From DASQPR01 sp963836785 (lineage in GTDB: Bacteria; Actinomycetota; Actinomycetes; Mycobacteriales; Micromonosporaceae), in contig CAWIKW010000022.1 of the NCBI GenBank assembly GCA_963836785.1, positions 1 through 64,000 on the forward strand: a DNA stretch of 64,000 nucleotides, written 5' to 3'. The notes under the pieces are model-generated. The model made no database searches, had not been told where the DNA came from, and saw only the letters and a program-made list of their open reading frames with translations. Shown piece after piece: positions 42,644 through 51,943 of this stretch (position 1 is its first letter; every line of letters starts with the position of its first letter). The position numbers were made by a program, and so were the translations under genes.

Positions 42644-43894
42644 TCACCGCAGCATCACCAGGTGGCTCGGCCGTGGGTGCGGATAGCGGACCACGAGGTC
42701 GCCGCGGCCAGCGACTTCGGCGGTCGGCGCCCAGGCCTCATATACGCCGCGTTCGATGCATGTCGCGCCCAAGCGCATCAGGCCCTCGGGATGGGGGCGC
42801 ATCATTCGAACGCGCAGCCACTCGCCGTTGTCGCGGACCACGGAACAGGTCTCGCCGCGCCATGACACGAGCGGCGTTCGCCGCGCCGGCGACGTCATCT
42901 GATGCCGGAGGGCTCGGACCTTTGCCAAGAGCCAGAACTCGTCGGGCGGGTCGGCGATCGCTTCGTACTCGCTGCCGCGGAACATGCCGACCAAGCGCGT
43001 CAGCGGCTCGTCGACCGGAAAGTATTCCTGGTCGGCGACGATCCCTTCCACACCGTCGAACAATTGGCGCCACTGCGGCCCGGCCAGCCGAGCCCAGGCC
43101 CGCTGCTCCGCAAGATATCGGTAGAGCAGAACCTCGCTGCCGTCCGCCGTAAACGCGATGAGTTCCGCCCGTGCCGGCAACGGCAGATCGACCAGGTCCG
43201 CGGTGATCCACTCGGGAATGATGTGTACGCGCGATGGCGCGAAGCCGGTGCCGAGGACCGGAGCACCGAGGCGGTCGTGCGGCGGGATCCGGACGAGACC
43301 GTCGTACGTCGAGCGGGACGGCACCTCGTAGTCGGCCGGATCGACGGCCCGCCAGCGCAGCGCGAACGCCACGTCGCCGGCGACATCCTCGCCACCGTCG
43401 GTTCGGAGAACGGCCAGGTCCGCCGGCGTACGGAGATGGGCGATGTCGTACTCGCGGTGACAGAAGCCGTACGGCAGCCGACCGCGCAGGTGCCCGGCGA
43501 GCTGGCGGCCGGAGAGCACCTTGACCATCCGCGTGCCGCGCTGGATCGTCGCGGTGTCCCGGATGCCGGCCAGCAGCGGTGAGGCGGCGGCCGGCGCCGA
43601 CTGGCTCAGCCGATAGACGGTCGACCAGGATATGGTCCGACGCAGCGGGGCCGATAGCGGTGTGTCGGTCGGCTCGGTGTAATCGCCGGCGACGATCTCG
43701 ACGTCGGACGCGTGCACGAAGCGCCGGAAGGGCAGCAGCGTGCCGGCCCTTGGATTACGGACGAAGCCATCGGCGCGGGTCGTCGAGAAGATCTCGAACG
43801 CCGCCCCGCGAGCGACCGGCTCGGCCGGATAGGTGATGCCGTTCAGCACGACCGCCAGCGGCTCATGAGCCACCGTCGCGGCGGTCGTCGACAT
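42644..43894 (-). CDS. Uncharacterised 416-residue protein
   Basis: I do not recognise a domain. The sequence is soluble and rich in Arg and aromatic residues, without a signal peptide or membrane helix. Repeating beta-like stretches include LAVVLNGITYPAEPVARGAAF, FRRFVHASDVEIVAGDYTE, GRLPYGFCHREYDIAHLRTP, VHIIPEWITADLVDLPLP and TPLVSWRGETCSVVRDNGEWL. The mid-part CHREYD (Cys/His) could bind metal but is not a known motif. The start ATG 43894 follows a TACCCT hexamer by 7 bases. It lies upstream of the tRNA on the same strand. Confidence 0.65.
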   Translation of the reverse strand: MSTTAATVAHEPLAVVLNGITYPAEPVARGAAFEIFSTTRADGFVRNPRAGTLLPFRRFVHASDVEIVAGDYTEPTDTPLSAPLRRTISWSTVYRLSQSAPAAASPLLAGIRDTATIQRGTRMVKVLSGRQLAGHLRGRLPYGFCHREYDIAHLRTPADLAVLRTDGGEDVAGDVAFALRWRAVDPADYEVPSRSTYDGLVRIPPHDRLGAPVLGTGFAPSRVHIIPEWITADLVDLPLPARAELIAFTADGSEVLLYRYLAEQRAWARLAGPQWRQLFDGVEGIVADQEYFPVDEPLTRLVGMFRGSEYEAIADPPDEFWLLAKVRALRHQMTSPARRTPLVSWRGETCSVVRDNGEWLRVRMMRPHPEGLMRLGATCIERGVYEAWAPTAEVAGRGDLVVRYPHPRPSHLVMLR

Positions 43895-43901
43895 GATCAG
43901 C

Positions 43902-43907
43902 AGGGTA
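43902..43907 (-). promoter_or_regulatory. Candidate -10 (TACCCT) for the 416-residue gene
   Basis: TACCCT on the minus strand ends 7 bases before ATG 43894. Confidence 0.4.
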
Positions 43908-44062
43908 AGGCAGCGATGTGCCGTCAGAATGAACGCCGGATGAACCGCAGCTGATCGACGCAGCGGAGAGTCCGCCGCTAATCGGGTTGCCGCGCCGACA
44001 CCCGGTCACGTAGAAAGGTCGGCGACACGTTCACACCGCCGGCGCTTGGGCCGACGGCTGAC

Positions 44063-44078
44063 GCAGGCGACCGCCTGC
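44063..44078. repeat. Perfect palindrome in the 43.9-44.3 kb gap
   Basis: GCAGGCG-AC-CGCCTGC. The 410-bp gap holds this palindrome, the 40-bp tandem repeats downstream, and no gene I can support. Confidence 0.55.
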
Positions 44079-44130
44079 CGAGAGGGCTGAGGCCTCCCCA
44101 CCCTGGCGCGCCACAGGCTGCGCCTCGCGA

Positions 44131-44250
44131 GCGGCAAACCGCGCGGCTGCGCTACGCAGCGGCGGCACCAGCACGGCGCCTCGCGGCTGCGCTACGCAGC
44201 GGCGGCACCAACACGGCGCCTCGCGGCTGCGCTACGCAGCGGCGGCAACC
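44131..44250 (+). repeat. Three 40-bp tandem copies of the dispersed repeat
   Basis: Units at 44131-44170, 44171-44210 and 44211-44250 share the core CGCGGCTGCGCTACGCAGCG and end GGCGGCAMC. The second and third are nearly identical. The same core occurs singly at 24148-24177 and 25802-25829, always on the + strand. Units are contiguous without spacers, so it is not a CRISPR. Confidence 0.85.
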
Positions 44251-44304
44251 CGCCGGGTGCGGCCTCCTCGTCCATCTCGTTCAGCCCTCATCAAGGTGTG
44301 ATCT

Positions 44305-45936
44305 ATGTCTGAGCAAGAAAAGTCCAGCTCAACCGCGCCCACCGAGCCGCACGATCTGTCGCGACGGGTGGCCGCGTACGTCGTGGCGTCGGTCGCCGGC
44401 GGCACGCGAGTCGGACCGTTCACCGTCCATTTCGACAACCACACGGCCAACGTCTGGCGCAACTACGCGGTGCCGGACATCGGGGCGGCGCCCAGCGAGG
44501 CCGACGTCGCCGCGCTCGTCGGCCTGTTCGCCGATCGGGACCGTACGCCCCGCCTGGAATACGTGCCCGCCGCCTCCCCGGAGGTCGAAGCCGCGCTGGT
44601 CGCGGCCGGCTTCGGGGCCGAGTTCCGGTCGCCCGTCTTCGGCTGCGCCCGAGGCGAGGCCAGTGACCTGCAGCCGCCCGAGGGCATCACGTTTGCCCTC
44701 GTCACGAACGACGCGGATCTGCTCGACGCGGTCCGGGTGCAGCACGCCGCCTACGACGAGCCGGCGCCGGCCGGCCCGACAGACGTGGCGCGGCTGGCCG
44801 CACTGAACGGCCGCGGTGGAATCGTTGTGCTCGCGCGCGACGCCACCACCGGTGAGCCGGTCGGCAGTGGGCTCTGCGAGGACCCGACCGATGGCGTGAG
44901 CGAGCTGGCGGCCATCGGAGTCACCGAGCCCTACCGTCGTCGGGGCATCGGCTCGGCAATGACCGCGTTCCTCGCTCGCGCGATGCACGCTCGCGGCGCC
45001 GAACTCATCTGGCTCGAGCGGGAACCCCACGTGCAGGATCGGATGTACGAGCTGGCCGGGTTCACGCGCGGGGCGGAGAAATTGTGGATATCGCGGCCGG
45101 CCGGCGTGATCGTGGCCGGCCCGGTCCGACTCCACCCGCTCGCGGTCGAGCAGGCGCACGACATCATGGACGGCAACCTCGGCGGGCTCACCCCGGGCGA
45201 CGGTTGGCCCCACGAGGACACGGCGGCCGGCATGTGGATGGTCGTGAACAAGGGCGCGGAAGGCTGGTTGATCACACGCGACGGCGTGGTCGTCGGGGAC
45301 GCCGGCGCACTTGTCGAAGACGGCGACGCGACGTTTGCGTTCACCATCGCGCCGGCGTACCGCGAAATGGGTCTTCGAACGACGATCTCCACCGCGCTGG
45401 CCGACGCGCTCCGCGCAAGGCCAGGCACGCGCAGCGTCTGCGATGGCACCCCGACCGCGAGCGAGCGCCGCCCACCGAAGATCACGGCGGGGGAGCGCGA
45501 AACGTTGCTCGCCTTCATCGGTTACCTGCGCGAGTGTCTGATCGCGAAGCTCGATGGTCTGTCCGAGGTGGACGCTCGGCGGTCGATGGTCGGTTCCGGA
45601 ACGAACCTGTTGGGCCTGGTCAAGCACGTCGCATCGGCGGAGCAGGCCTGGATCGCCTACAGCTTCGGCGGTGGGCCGGCCGATGACATCCCCGACGAAA
45701 ACGTCACCGCGGAAGACACGATCGCATCGGTCAGCGCTCTGGCCCGAGCCGTGGGCGTGCGGACGTCGGAGATCGTGTCGGCGTGCGACGACATGGATCG
45801 GCTCGCAGCCGTTGCCTATGGCTCACAGCGGCGGACGTTGCGCTGGATCCTCGTGCATCTCGTCGAGGAGATCGGCCGGCATGCCGGCCACGCCGACATT
45901 CTGCGCGAACAGATCGACGGCACGGTGGGTCGGTAG
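44305..45936 (+). CDS. GNAT-GNAT-DinB fusion protein
   Basis: A 543-residue, three-part protein. Residues about 130-255 are a GNAT domain with the acetyl-CoA loop IGVTEPYRRRGIGSAM and the ending MYELAGFTRGAEKLWI. Residues about 260-375 look like a second, degenerate GNAT-type module (LITRDGVVVGDAGALVEDGD, IAPAYREMGLRT). Residues about 390-543 are a DinB/DUF664 four-helix bundle (LVKHVASAEQAWI, RTLRWILVHLVEEIGRHAGHADILRE) with the three metal His of this superfamily (H in LVKH, HLVEE, RHAGH). DinB members use thiols such as mycothiol. The combined function is unknown. AAGGTG lies before ATG 44305. Confidence 0.78.
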   Translation: MSEQEKSSSTAPTEPHDLSRRVAAYVVASVAGGTRVGPFTVHFDNHTANVWRNYAVPDIGAAPSEADVAALVGLFADRDRTPRLEYVPAASPEVEAALVAAGFGAEFRSPVFGCARGEASDLQPPEGITFALVTNDADLLDAVRVQHAAYDEPAPAGPTDVARLAALNGRGGIVVLARDATTGEPVGSGLCEDPTDGVSELAAIGVTEPYRRRGIGSAMTAFLARAMHARGAELIWLEREPHVQDRMYELAGFTRGAEKLWISRPAGVIVAGPVRLHPLAVEQAHDIMDGNLGGLTPGDGWPHEDTAAGMWMVVNKGAEGWLITRDGVVVGDAGALVEDGDATFAFTIAPAYREMGLRTTISTALADALRARPGTRSVCDGTPTASERRPPKITAGERETLLAFIGYLRECLIAKLDGLSEVDARRSMVGSGTNLLGLVKHVASAEQAWIAYSFGGGPADDIPDENVTAEDTIASVSALARAVGVRTSEIVSACDDMDRLAAVAYGSQRRTLRWILVHLVEEIGRHAGHADILREQIDGTVGR

Positions 45937-46012
45937 GTCCTGCCTCGGGGTTCGTCCAACCAGCGGAAATTCGGTGGTACGCCGTCCGGTCGCTCCGGGA
46001 TCCTTGGGTCTC

Positions 46013-47212
46013 GTGACTATCAGCATCAGCGACCGGGCGGTGACCCCGGCAACGACCGCAACGGCCACCTCGACCGGGGAATCTCGGTTCATGGTGCCGC
46101 CCGTCACCATCGCACTCGACGACGGCAACGGCGCCCACGATGTCATCGACGCGCTTGCGCTCGCGCCGTTCGCGTCCGGGCGCCAGCCCTGGTCGCGCAC
46201 CGTTGTGATCACCCGCGCCCGCAGCGATGCACTGCTCATGCCGGCCGGAGCGACCGTGGCCCGCTCGTCGGAGACGGACGGCAGCTTCGCGCGTCTCGTT
46301 GTCGGCGATGGCTGGACGTTGCGGGCTACCCGGTGGACCAACCGTCGCGCGCGGGTGAGCGTCACGGCCACCTCCGACGAGTTGGCCGAGCGCATCATCA
46401 CCGAGGCGACCAGGGACGCCGCCGAGGAGCCGACCGAAACGCGGGTGCCGATCGGCTTCTGGCACCTGCAGCATTCGGGCGTGCGGACCGAGCGTCTGAT
46501 TCCGCGGCAGCCGTGGGCAGCGCTCCGGCGTAACTACGCGAGTGCGGTCGCCGACCAGATCGATCGGCTCGTCGCCGTCACGCCGGGAGCCGTACGAGGT
46601 CGACTCCTGCTGTTGCACGGCGCGCCCGGAACGGGCAAGACGACGGCACTCCGGTCGCTCGCGACCGAGTGGCGCGACTGGTGCCAGATCGACTGCGTCC
46701 TCGATCCGGAGCGGCTGTTCAACGAGCCGCGTTATCTGATGAGCGTTGCGATCGGCGTGGACGGCGAAGACGACGACGATGACGGCGCCGAGATCGGGGA
46801 CGTAGGTGAGCCCGACGCCGCGCCGGCCCGGCGATGGCGGATGCTGCTGCTCGAAGACTGCGACGAGCTGATCCGTTCGGGCGCGAAGGCGGCCACCGGC
46901 CAGGCATTGTCCCGACTGCTGAACCTGACCGACGGGCTCCTCGGGCAGGGTCGCAATGTCCTCGTCGCGATCACCACGAACGAGGACCTGGCCCGGCTGC
47001 ACCCGGCCACGATCCGGCCCGGTCGGTGCCTGGCCCAGATCGAGGTCGGTCCGCTCCCGCGCGACGAGGCGCTCGCGTGGCTGGGCCCCGACGACGACTA
47101 TGCCGAACGCGTCGGACCGGCCGGTGCCACGCTCGCCGAGCTGTACGCGTTGCAAGCCGGCGACGCGACCACCCGGACCGGGTCGGCGCCGGCGACCGGT
47201 ATGTACCTGTAA
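46013..47212 (+). CDS. AAA-family ATPase with DUF5925 N-terminal domain
   Basis: The 399-residue protein has an N-terminal DUF5925-type domain (about 30-170, HDVIDALALAPFASGRQPWS, DGWTLRATRWTNRRA) and a C-terminal AAA ATPase. Walker A is LLLHGAPGTGKTTALRSLA, Walker B is WRMLLLEDCDELI, sensor I is VAITTNEDLARL, and the Arg-finger region is HPATIRPGRC. An acidic loop (DGEDDDDDGAEIGD) interrupts it. The family is common in actinobacteria and its role is unknown. GTG 46013 is the probable start; ATG 46091 would drop 26 residues. Confidence 0.82.
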   Translation: MTISISDRAVTPATTATATSTGESRFMVPPVTIALDDGNGAHDVIDALALAPFASGRQPWSRTVVITRARSDALLMPAGATVARSSETDGSFARLVVGDGWTLRATRWTNRRARVSVTATSDELAERIITEATRDAAEEPTETRVPIGFWHLQHSGVRTERLIPRQPWAALRRNYASAVADQIDRLVAVTPGAVRGRLLLLHGAPGTGKTTALRSLATEWRDWCQIDCVLDPERLFNEPRYLMSVAIGVDGEDDDDDGAEIGDVGEPDAAPARRWRMLLLEDCDELIRSGAKAATGQALSRLLNLTDGLLGQGRNVLVAITTNEDLARLHPATIRPGRCLAQIEVGPLPRDEALAWLGPDDDYAERVGPAGATLAELYALQAGDATTRTGSAPATGMYL

Positions 47213-47228
47213 CGACGAGCGGGAGTGG

Positions 47229-49832
47229 TTACTCGGCACCCAGCAGGATCGCGCAGCGGATCAGCCCGAGGTGGCTGTACGCCTGCGGATGGTTGCCGAG
47301 TCCGCGCTCGTTCTCCGGGTCGTACTGCTCGGGCAGTAGACCGGTCGGCCCGGCGCAGTCGAGCATCTGCTCGAACAGTTCCTCCGCGTCGGCGCGCCGG
47401 CCGGTGCGCAGGTACGCCTCGATCATCCAGGCCGCGCAGAGGTGGAATCCGCCTTCCCGGCCGGGAAGACCGTCGTCCCACTTGTAGCGGTAGACGGTCG
47501 GGCCACTGCGCAGCTCCGCCTCGATCTTCAAGACGGTGGCGAGGAACCGTGGGTCGTCGTCGGCCAGCAGGCCGGACAGGCCGATCCAGAGCGACGACGC
47601 GTCAAGGTCCTCGTCGCCGAACGCGACCGTGTACGCGCCGATCTTCTCGTGCCAGCCGTACGTGAGGACGTTCTCGGCGATCCGTTCGCGCAGCTCGATC
47701 CATTCCGGACGCGGCGATTCACCGATCACGGAGAGCGCGGCGAGTGCCCGATGCACGGTCATCCAACACATGACCTTGGAGTAGACGTAGTGGCGGGGCG
47801 CCATACGCGCCTCCCACACACCGTGATCGGGCTCGTGCCAGCGCCGCTCGACCGCGTCGACCATCGCCTCCAGCACCCGCCGGTCGGCGTCGGTGGCCGT
47901 GCCGCGCCGCTCGACCACGGCCGCGATCAGGTCGGCGATCGGCCCGAACACGTCCAGCTGGACCTGCCGGTTGGCCGCGTTTCCGACGCGTACGGGTCGG
48001 GACCCGGCGTAGCCGGGCAGCGTGTCGAGCACCGCCTCCGGACCGAGGTCGCTGCCGTCGATCGCGTAGAGCGGGTGCAGCCGCTCCGGATGCCCGCCGG
48101 TGCCCTCCACGCACCGGTCGACCCACCGCAGGTAGGCCTCGGCCTCCTCGATCGAGCCGAGGTCGACGAGCGCGCGAGCCGACATCGCCGCGTCACGCAG
48201 CCAGCAGTAGCGATAGTCCCAGTTGCGTACGCCGCCGAGTTCTTCGGGCATCGACGACGTGGCGGCGGCGAGGATCGAGCCGGTCGGCTCGTGCGACAGG
48301 CCGCGCAGCGTCAACGCGCTGCGGCGGACGAGATCCCGGGCGGTCGCCGGGAGCGTGAGGAATGCCGTCCAGTCGCGCCACGGCATTTCGGCCGCCGTCT
48401 GGCGATCGGCCGGTCGTTGCAACGGCGGGTCGAGCCGGTTCGATCCGAACCGCATCTCCAGTACGCACTCGCCGCCGATCAGATCCAGGTCGATGACCGC
48501 CGTCGCGGTGTCGTGGCCGGCCTCGTCGACCACGTTCCACTCCACGCCCGGCGCGTAGAGGGCGATCGGTTGGTTCGAACCGAGGACGAGCAGGCCGTCG
48601 CCGAGCGGTTGCAGGCCGACGGCGACCTGTCCGAACTCGGGCCGGGGCGCGAACTCGACGGCGACGCGGCCGTGCCCGGTCAGCACCCGGACGAGCGTCG
48701 AGGAGTCCGCGTCGGCGTCCGGATAGCCGCCCATGTCGAGGAAGTCCGTCACGGTGAGCCCGGACCAGCGGGTCTCGACGGTCATCGTGCCCGGACGGTA
48801 GCGCTGGCCAAGCGGGATGCCCCCGCGGTCCGCCGGCCGGACCGCGAAACGACCGGCCGGTGGGCCACCGAGCAGGTCGGCAAAGACGGCGGACGAGTCG
48901 GGCTGCGGGTGGCACAGCCAGGTGATCGTGGAGTCGGGGGCGACGAGGGCGACCGTACGCCGGTTGGACAGCATCGAATGCCGCTCGATCGGCACGGCAC
49001 GCTCGCCGTAGAGCCACGTGCGCCGAGCGTTGAGGACGAGCCCGAGGACACGTGCCGCGGACTCCGGGTCGCTGACTCGATACGACGCGGCCGTTGGGCC
49101 CGTACCGATCTTGATGCCGACGTCCGGGCCGTGCAACTCGCCGAACGCGTTCTCGTCGGTGACGTCGTCGCCCAGGAACAGTACGGCGCTCGCCGACAAC
49201 TGCATGCGCAATGCGTTGAGCGCGGTGCCCTTGTGCGTGGTCAGCACGGATAGCTCGATGACCGATTTGCCCGATGTCACGTAGACCTCGGGCCACGTTG
49301 CCGGGCCGGACCGTACTGCGTCCAGGATCGACTCGGCCATTTCCGGTGTGGCGGTGCGCAGATGCACCGCGACCGACGCCGGCTTGCGTTCCAGCCGTAC
49401 CCCCGGTGCTCCGTCCACGAGGGTGACCAGCGCGGACTCGAGCTGCTGGCGGAGAGCGACCTGCTCCGGCGCGAGACGCTCGACGAAGCCGATGTCGAAT
49501 TCGCTGCCGTGCGACCCGACGAGGTACACCTCGGCCGGCAGGCGGGACAGCGCGGCGAGGTCGCGCAGGGCCCGACCGGACACCACGGCCGCGGTCGTCT
49601 GGGGCAGCGCGGCCAGCGAGCGCAGCGCGGCCACCGCCTCCGGCAGCGGGACCGCCTTGGAGGGATCCTCGACCAACGGCGCGAGCGTGCCGTCGTAGTC
49701 GCACGCGACGAGTAGCTGCGGCACCCGGGCGATGCGGGCGATCGCACTGCGCAGATCCGCGCCGAGCGCACCAGCATCCGACGGCGCCGCTGTAGGCGGC
49801 GCCGTCGTGGTGGGGGGCTGCTTTGCGATCAC
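47229..49832 (-). CDS. otsB: Trehalose-6-phosphate phosphatase fused to a GH15 glycoside hydrolase
   Basis: An 867-residue, two-domain enzyme. Residues about 38-270 are an HAD-type trehalose-phosphatase: VACDYDGTLAPLVEDP with the nucleophile Asp, VVSGRALRDL, and LFLGDDVTDENAF. Residues about 280-865 are a GH15 (alpha/alpha)6 glucoamylase/trehalase-like domain: RNWDYRYCWLRDAAMSARAL (substrate site), VWEARMAPRHYVYSKVMCWM (acid Glu region), and LLPEQYDPENERGLGN (base Glu region). The first domain would make trehalose and the second may cleave alpha-glucosides or trehalose. The start overlaps the otsA stop by 4 bp. Confidence 0.9.
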   Translation of the reverse strand: MIAKQPPTTTAPPTAAPSDAGALGADLRSAIARIARVPQLLVACDYDGTLAPLVEDPSKAVPLPEAVAALRSLAALPQTTAAVVSGRALRDLAALSRLPAEVYLVGSHGSEFDIGFVERLAPEQVALRQQLESALVTLVDGAPGVRLERKPASVAVHLRTATPEMAESILDAVRSGPATWPEVYVTSGKSVIELSVLTTHKGTALNALRMQLSASAVLFLGDDVTDENAFGELHGPDVGIKIGTGPTAASYRVSDPESAARVLGLVLNARRTWLYGERAVPIERHSMLSNRRTVALVAPDSTITWLCHPQPDSSAVFADLLGGPPAGRFAVRPADRGGIPLGQRYRPGTMTVETRWSGLTVTDFLDMGGYPDADADSSTLVRVLTGHGRVAVEFAPRPEFGQVAVGLQPLGDGLLVLGSNQPIALYAPGVEWNVVDEAGHDTATAVIDLDLIGGECVLEMRFGSNRLDPPLQRPADRQTAAEMPWRDWTAFLTLPATARDLVRRSALTLRGLSHEPTGSILAAATSSMPEELGGVRNWDYRYCWLRDAAMSARALVDLGSIEEAEAYLRWVDRCVEGTGGHPERLHPLYAIDGSDLGPEAVLDTLPGYAGSRPVRVGNAANRQVQLDVFGPIADLIAAVVERRGTATDADRRVLEAMVDAVERRWHEPDHGVWEARMAPRHYVYSKVMCWMTVHRALAALSVIGESPRPEWIELRERIAENVLTYGWHEKIGAYTVAFGDEDLDASSLWIGLSGLLADDDPRFLATVLKIEAELRSGPTVYRYKWDDGLPGREGGFHLCAAWMIEAYLRTGRRADAEELFEQMLDCAGPTGLLPEQYDPENERGLGNHPQAYSHLGLIRCAILLGAE

Positions 49833-51514
49833 TGTTCCTGCTCCCCAACGTCCGCATCAACTCCGCGGCCGTCCGACTTGACTTGGTCCCCCGTAGACAT
49901 TTGCGCCCCACCGTGTGGTGCGTCCACACCGGCTGACGTGACATTGTCCACGCTGCCAGATGCCGGCGGGTCGGGGGCAGCATTGTTCGCTTGGCGGGAC
50001 GCTAGATCAACGGGCAATGGCTCCGCTGCGCGGACCCCGCCGAGCGCGTCGAGGAATGCCTGCGCCCAATGCGAAACGTCGTGGGTACGGAGGAATCGGC
50101 GCATTGCCCGCATGCGCCGCATGCCATCCATCGGGTCCACCGTTGTGGCTCTGATCAGGGTGTCCTTGACCCCGTCGAGGTCGTACGGATTGACGAGGAA
50201 CGCTTGCCGGAGATCACCGGCGGCGCCGGCAAACTCGGACAGCACCAGTGATCCGCCGAGATCGACACGCGCGGCCACATACTCCTTGGCCACGAGGTTC
50301 ATCCCGTCGCGCAGCGGCGTGACCATCATCACGTCGGCCGCGCAGAACAACGCAACCAGCTCGCTGCGGTTGTACGACTGGTGCAGGTAGTGCACCGCCG
50401 GCACGCCGACGCGTCCGAAGTCGCCGTTGATCCGGCCGACCTCCCGCTCCACATCGATGCGCAGCGCCTGATAACGCTCGACCCGTTCCCGGCTCGGCGT
50501 CGCGACCTGGACCATCACCGTCTCGGGAACGGACAGGCGGCCGTCGGCCAGAAGTTCGCGGAACGCCTTGATACGGCTTTCGATGCCTTTCGTGTAGTCG
50601 AGGCGGTCGACGCCGAGGATCATCGTCTTCGGTTCACCGAGCTCGACCCTGATGCGCTCGGCCCGCTGCCGGACGAGCGGGCTGAGGGCCAGGCTCTCGA
50701 TCTCGCCCACGTCGATCGAGATCGGGAACGCGTCCGCGCGCACCTCGCGACCGTCGACCTCGACGACGTTGCCGCGCGGCCGCAGACCTAGCAGGTGCCG
50801 GGTCAGCCGGAGGAAATTCTGCGCGCCCAACGGTCGTTGGAAGCCGACGAGGTCCGCGCCGAGCAGACCCTGGAGAATTTCGACCCGGCGCGGCACCTGC
50901 ATAAACAACTCGACCGGTGGGAACGGAATGTGGAGAAAGAAGCCGATGCGCAGGTCCGGGCGCGTACGCCGCAGCATCGCTGGTACGAGCTGCAGCTGGT
51001 AGTCCTGAACCCACACCGTGGCGCCGCGATCCGCGACGCGAGCGGTCTCGGCGGCGAACCGCTCGTTCACCCGGAGGTAGGAGTCCCACCAGCGGCGCTT
51101 GAAGACCGGCGTCTCGATCGCGTCGTGATAGAGCGGCCAGAGGCTGGCGTTGGAGAAGCCTTCGTAGTAGCGCTCGATGTCGTCCGCCGTGAGCGGTACG
51201 GCGTGCAGCTCCACGCCGTCGACCTTCGTCGGTTCGTCGCCGTGGCCATCGGCGGCTGGCCACTGGTTGTGATGGCTCGGGCTCGTCACCGCGCCACCGG
51301 GATACCCAACGCGGCGGTGGCCAGCGGCCGATGCCGCTACCTCGTCGTGGTCGGCAATGCCGCCGGACCAGCCGATCCATGCGCCCTCATGCTCGACGAG
51401 CACGGGATGCAGTGCAGTCACCAGGCCGCCCGGGCTGCGTCGCCACGAGCGCCCCGATTCGGTGATCACCTCGTCGACCGGGAGTCGATTCGCGACGACG
51501 ACGAACGAACTCAC
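49829..51514 (-). CDS. otsA: Trehalose-6-phosphate synthase (GT20)
   Basis: Transfers glucose from UDP- or ADP-glucose to glucose-6-phosphate. The 561-residue protein starts VVVANRLPVDEV (glucose-6-phosphate loop) and has SPGGLVTAL and WIGWSGG. WVQDYQLQLVPAML, GVDRLDYTKGIESR and the donor-binding TPLRDGMNLVAKEYVAAR follow. A divergent, charged tail of about 75 residues follows the domain. GAGGAGG lies before GTG 51514. It is the first gene of a two-gene trehalose operon with the OtsB-GH15 fusion. Confidence 0.95.
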   Translation of the reverse strand: MSSFVVVANRLPVDEVITESGRSWRRSPGGLVTALHPVLVEHEGAWIGWSGGIADHDEVAASAAGHRRVGYPGGAVTSPSHHNQWPAADGHGDEPTKVDGVELHAVPLTADDIERYYEGFSNASLWPLYHDAIETPVFKRRWWDSYLRVNERFAAETARVADRGATVWVQDYQLQLVPAMLRRTRPDLRIGFFLHIPFPPVELFMQVPRRVEILQGLLGADLVGFQRPLGAQNFLRLTRHLLGLRPRGNVVEVDGREVRADAFPISIDVGEIESLALSPLVRQRAERIRVELGEPKTMILGVDRLDYTKGIESRIKAFRELLADGRLSVPETVMVQVATPSRERVERYQALRIDVEREVGRINGDFGRVGVPAVHYLHQSYNRSELVALFCAADVMMVTPLRDGMNLVAKEYVAARVDLGGSLVLSEFAGAAGDLRQAFLVNPYDLDGVKDTLIRATTVDPMDGMRRMRAMRRFLRTHDVSHWAQAFLDALGGVRAAEPLPVDLASRQANNAAPDPPASGSVDNVTSAGVDAPHGGAQMSTGDQVKSDGRGVDADVGEQEQ

Positions 51515-51789
51515 GCCCGCCTCCTCGTAGGGTCATGATCGACACTATCCGTGTTCCACCACCTGGACAACCGGATCCCCGCAGTCATGGAACAAAACAC
51601 GCAATCTATGTCAACTGATACGAGCATGCCAGAATCATCCTGAGTCTGAACGCGATGCGAACAGACTGCATCCGCAGGATCCCACTCCTGCCATCTCGGG
51701 GGCGATGTGGCCGTCCGGCGAATACCTGGGAAGATTGACCGTCGGGCGGCTCCGGTAAACACGTGTACGCGTGCCCGCCTCGGGATCTT

Positions 51790-51824
51790 GGTCACTTGAC
51801 CGGCGACATCTGGGTCACTTGACC
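51790..51824. promoter_or_regulatory. Twin palindromic boxes GGTCACTTGACC upstream of ettA
   Basis: Two identical palindromic 12-mers (51790-51801 and 51813-51824) lie 23 bp apart within an 18-bp direct repeat that continues into GGCGAC. They are 120-150 bp upstream of ettA and about 280 bp from otsA in the divergent 429-bp gap. From 51825 to 51940 a degenerate ACCAGCG/ACGAC-rich repeat follows. I see no gene in the gap. Confidence 0.55.
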
Positions 51825-51943
51825 GGCGACCAGCGCAACCACCAGCGGTGCAACCACAAGCGGAACGACGAGCAACGACGCAACGACCAGCGGCGCGACG
51901 ACCAGCGACGCAAACGACCAGAACGAAGAGGTAGCAGCACACC

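Noticed and set aside
44040..44130. Possible TPP-type riboswitch before the GNAT-DinB gene (GGGCTGAGG motif)
   Set aside because: The second conserved element and the expected stems are missing, and the downstream gene is not thiamine-related.
44131..44250. Possible CRISPR array
   Set aside because: Three 40-bp units are contiguous with no unique spacers, and there are no cas genes.
51511..51942. 143-residue open frame on the minus strand upstream of otsA
   Set aside because: Cys/Arg-rich low-complexity text without similarity; it spans the twin palindromes and repeat tract and is probably not coding.
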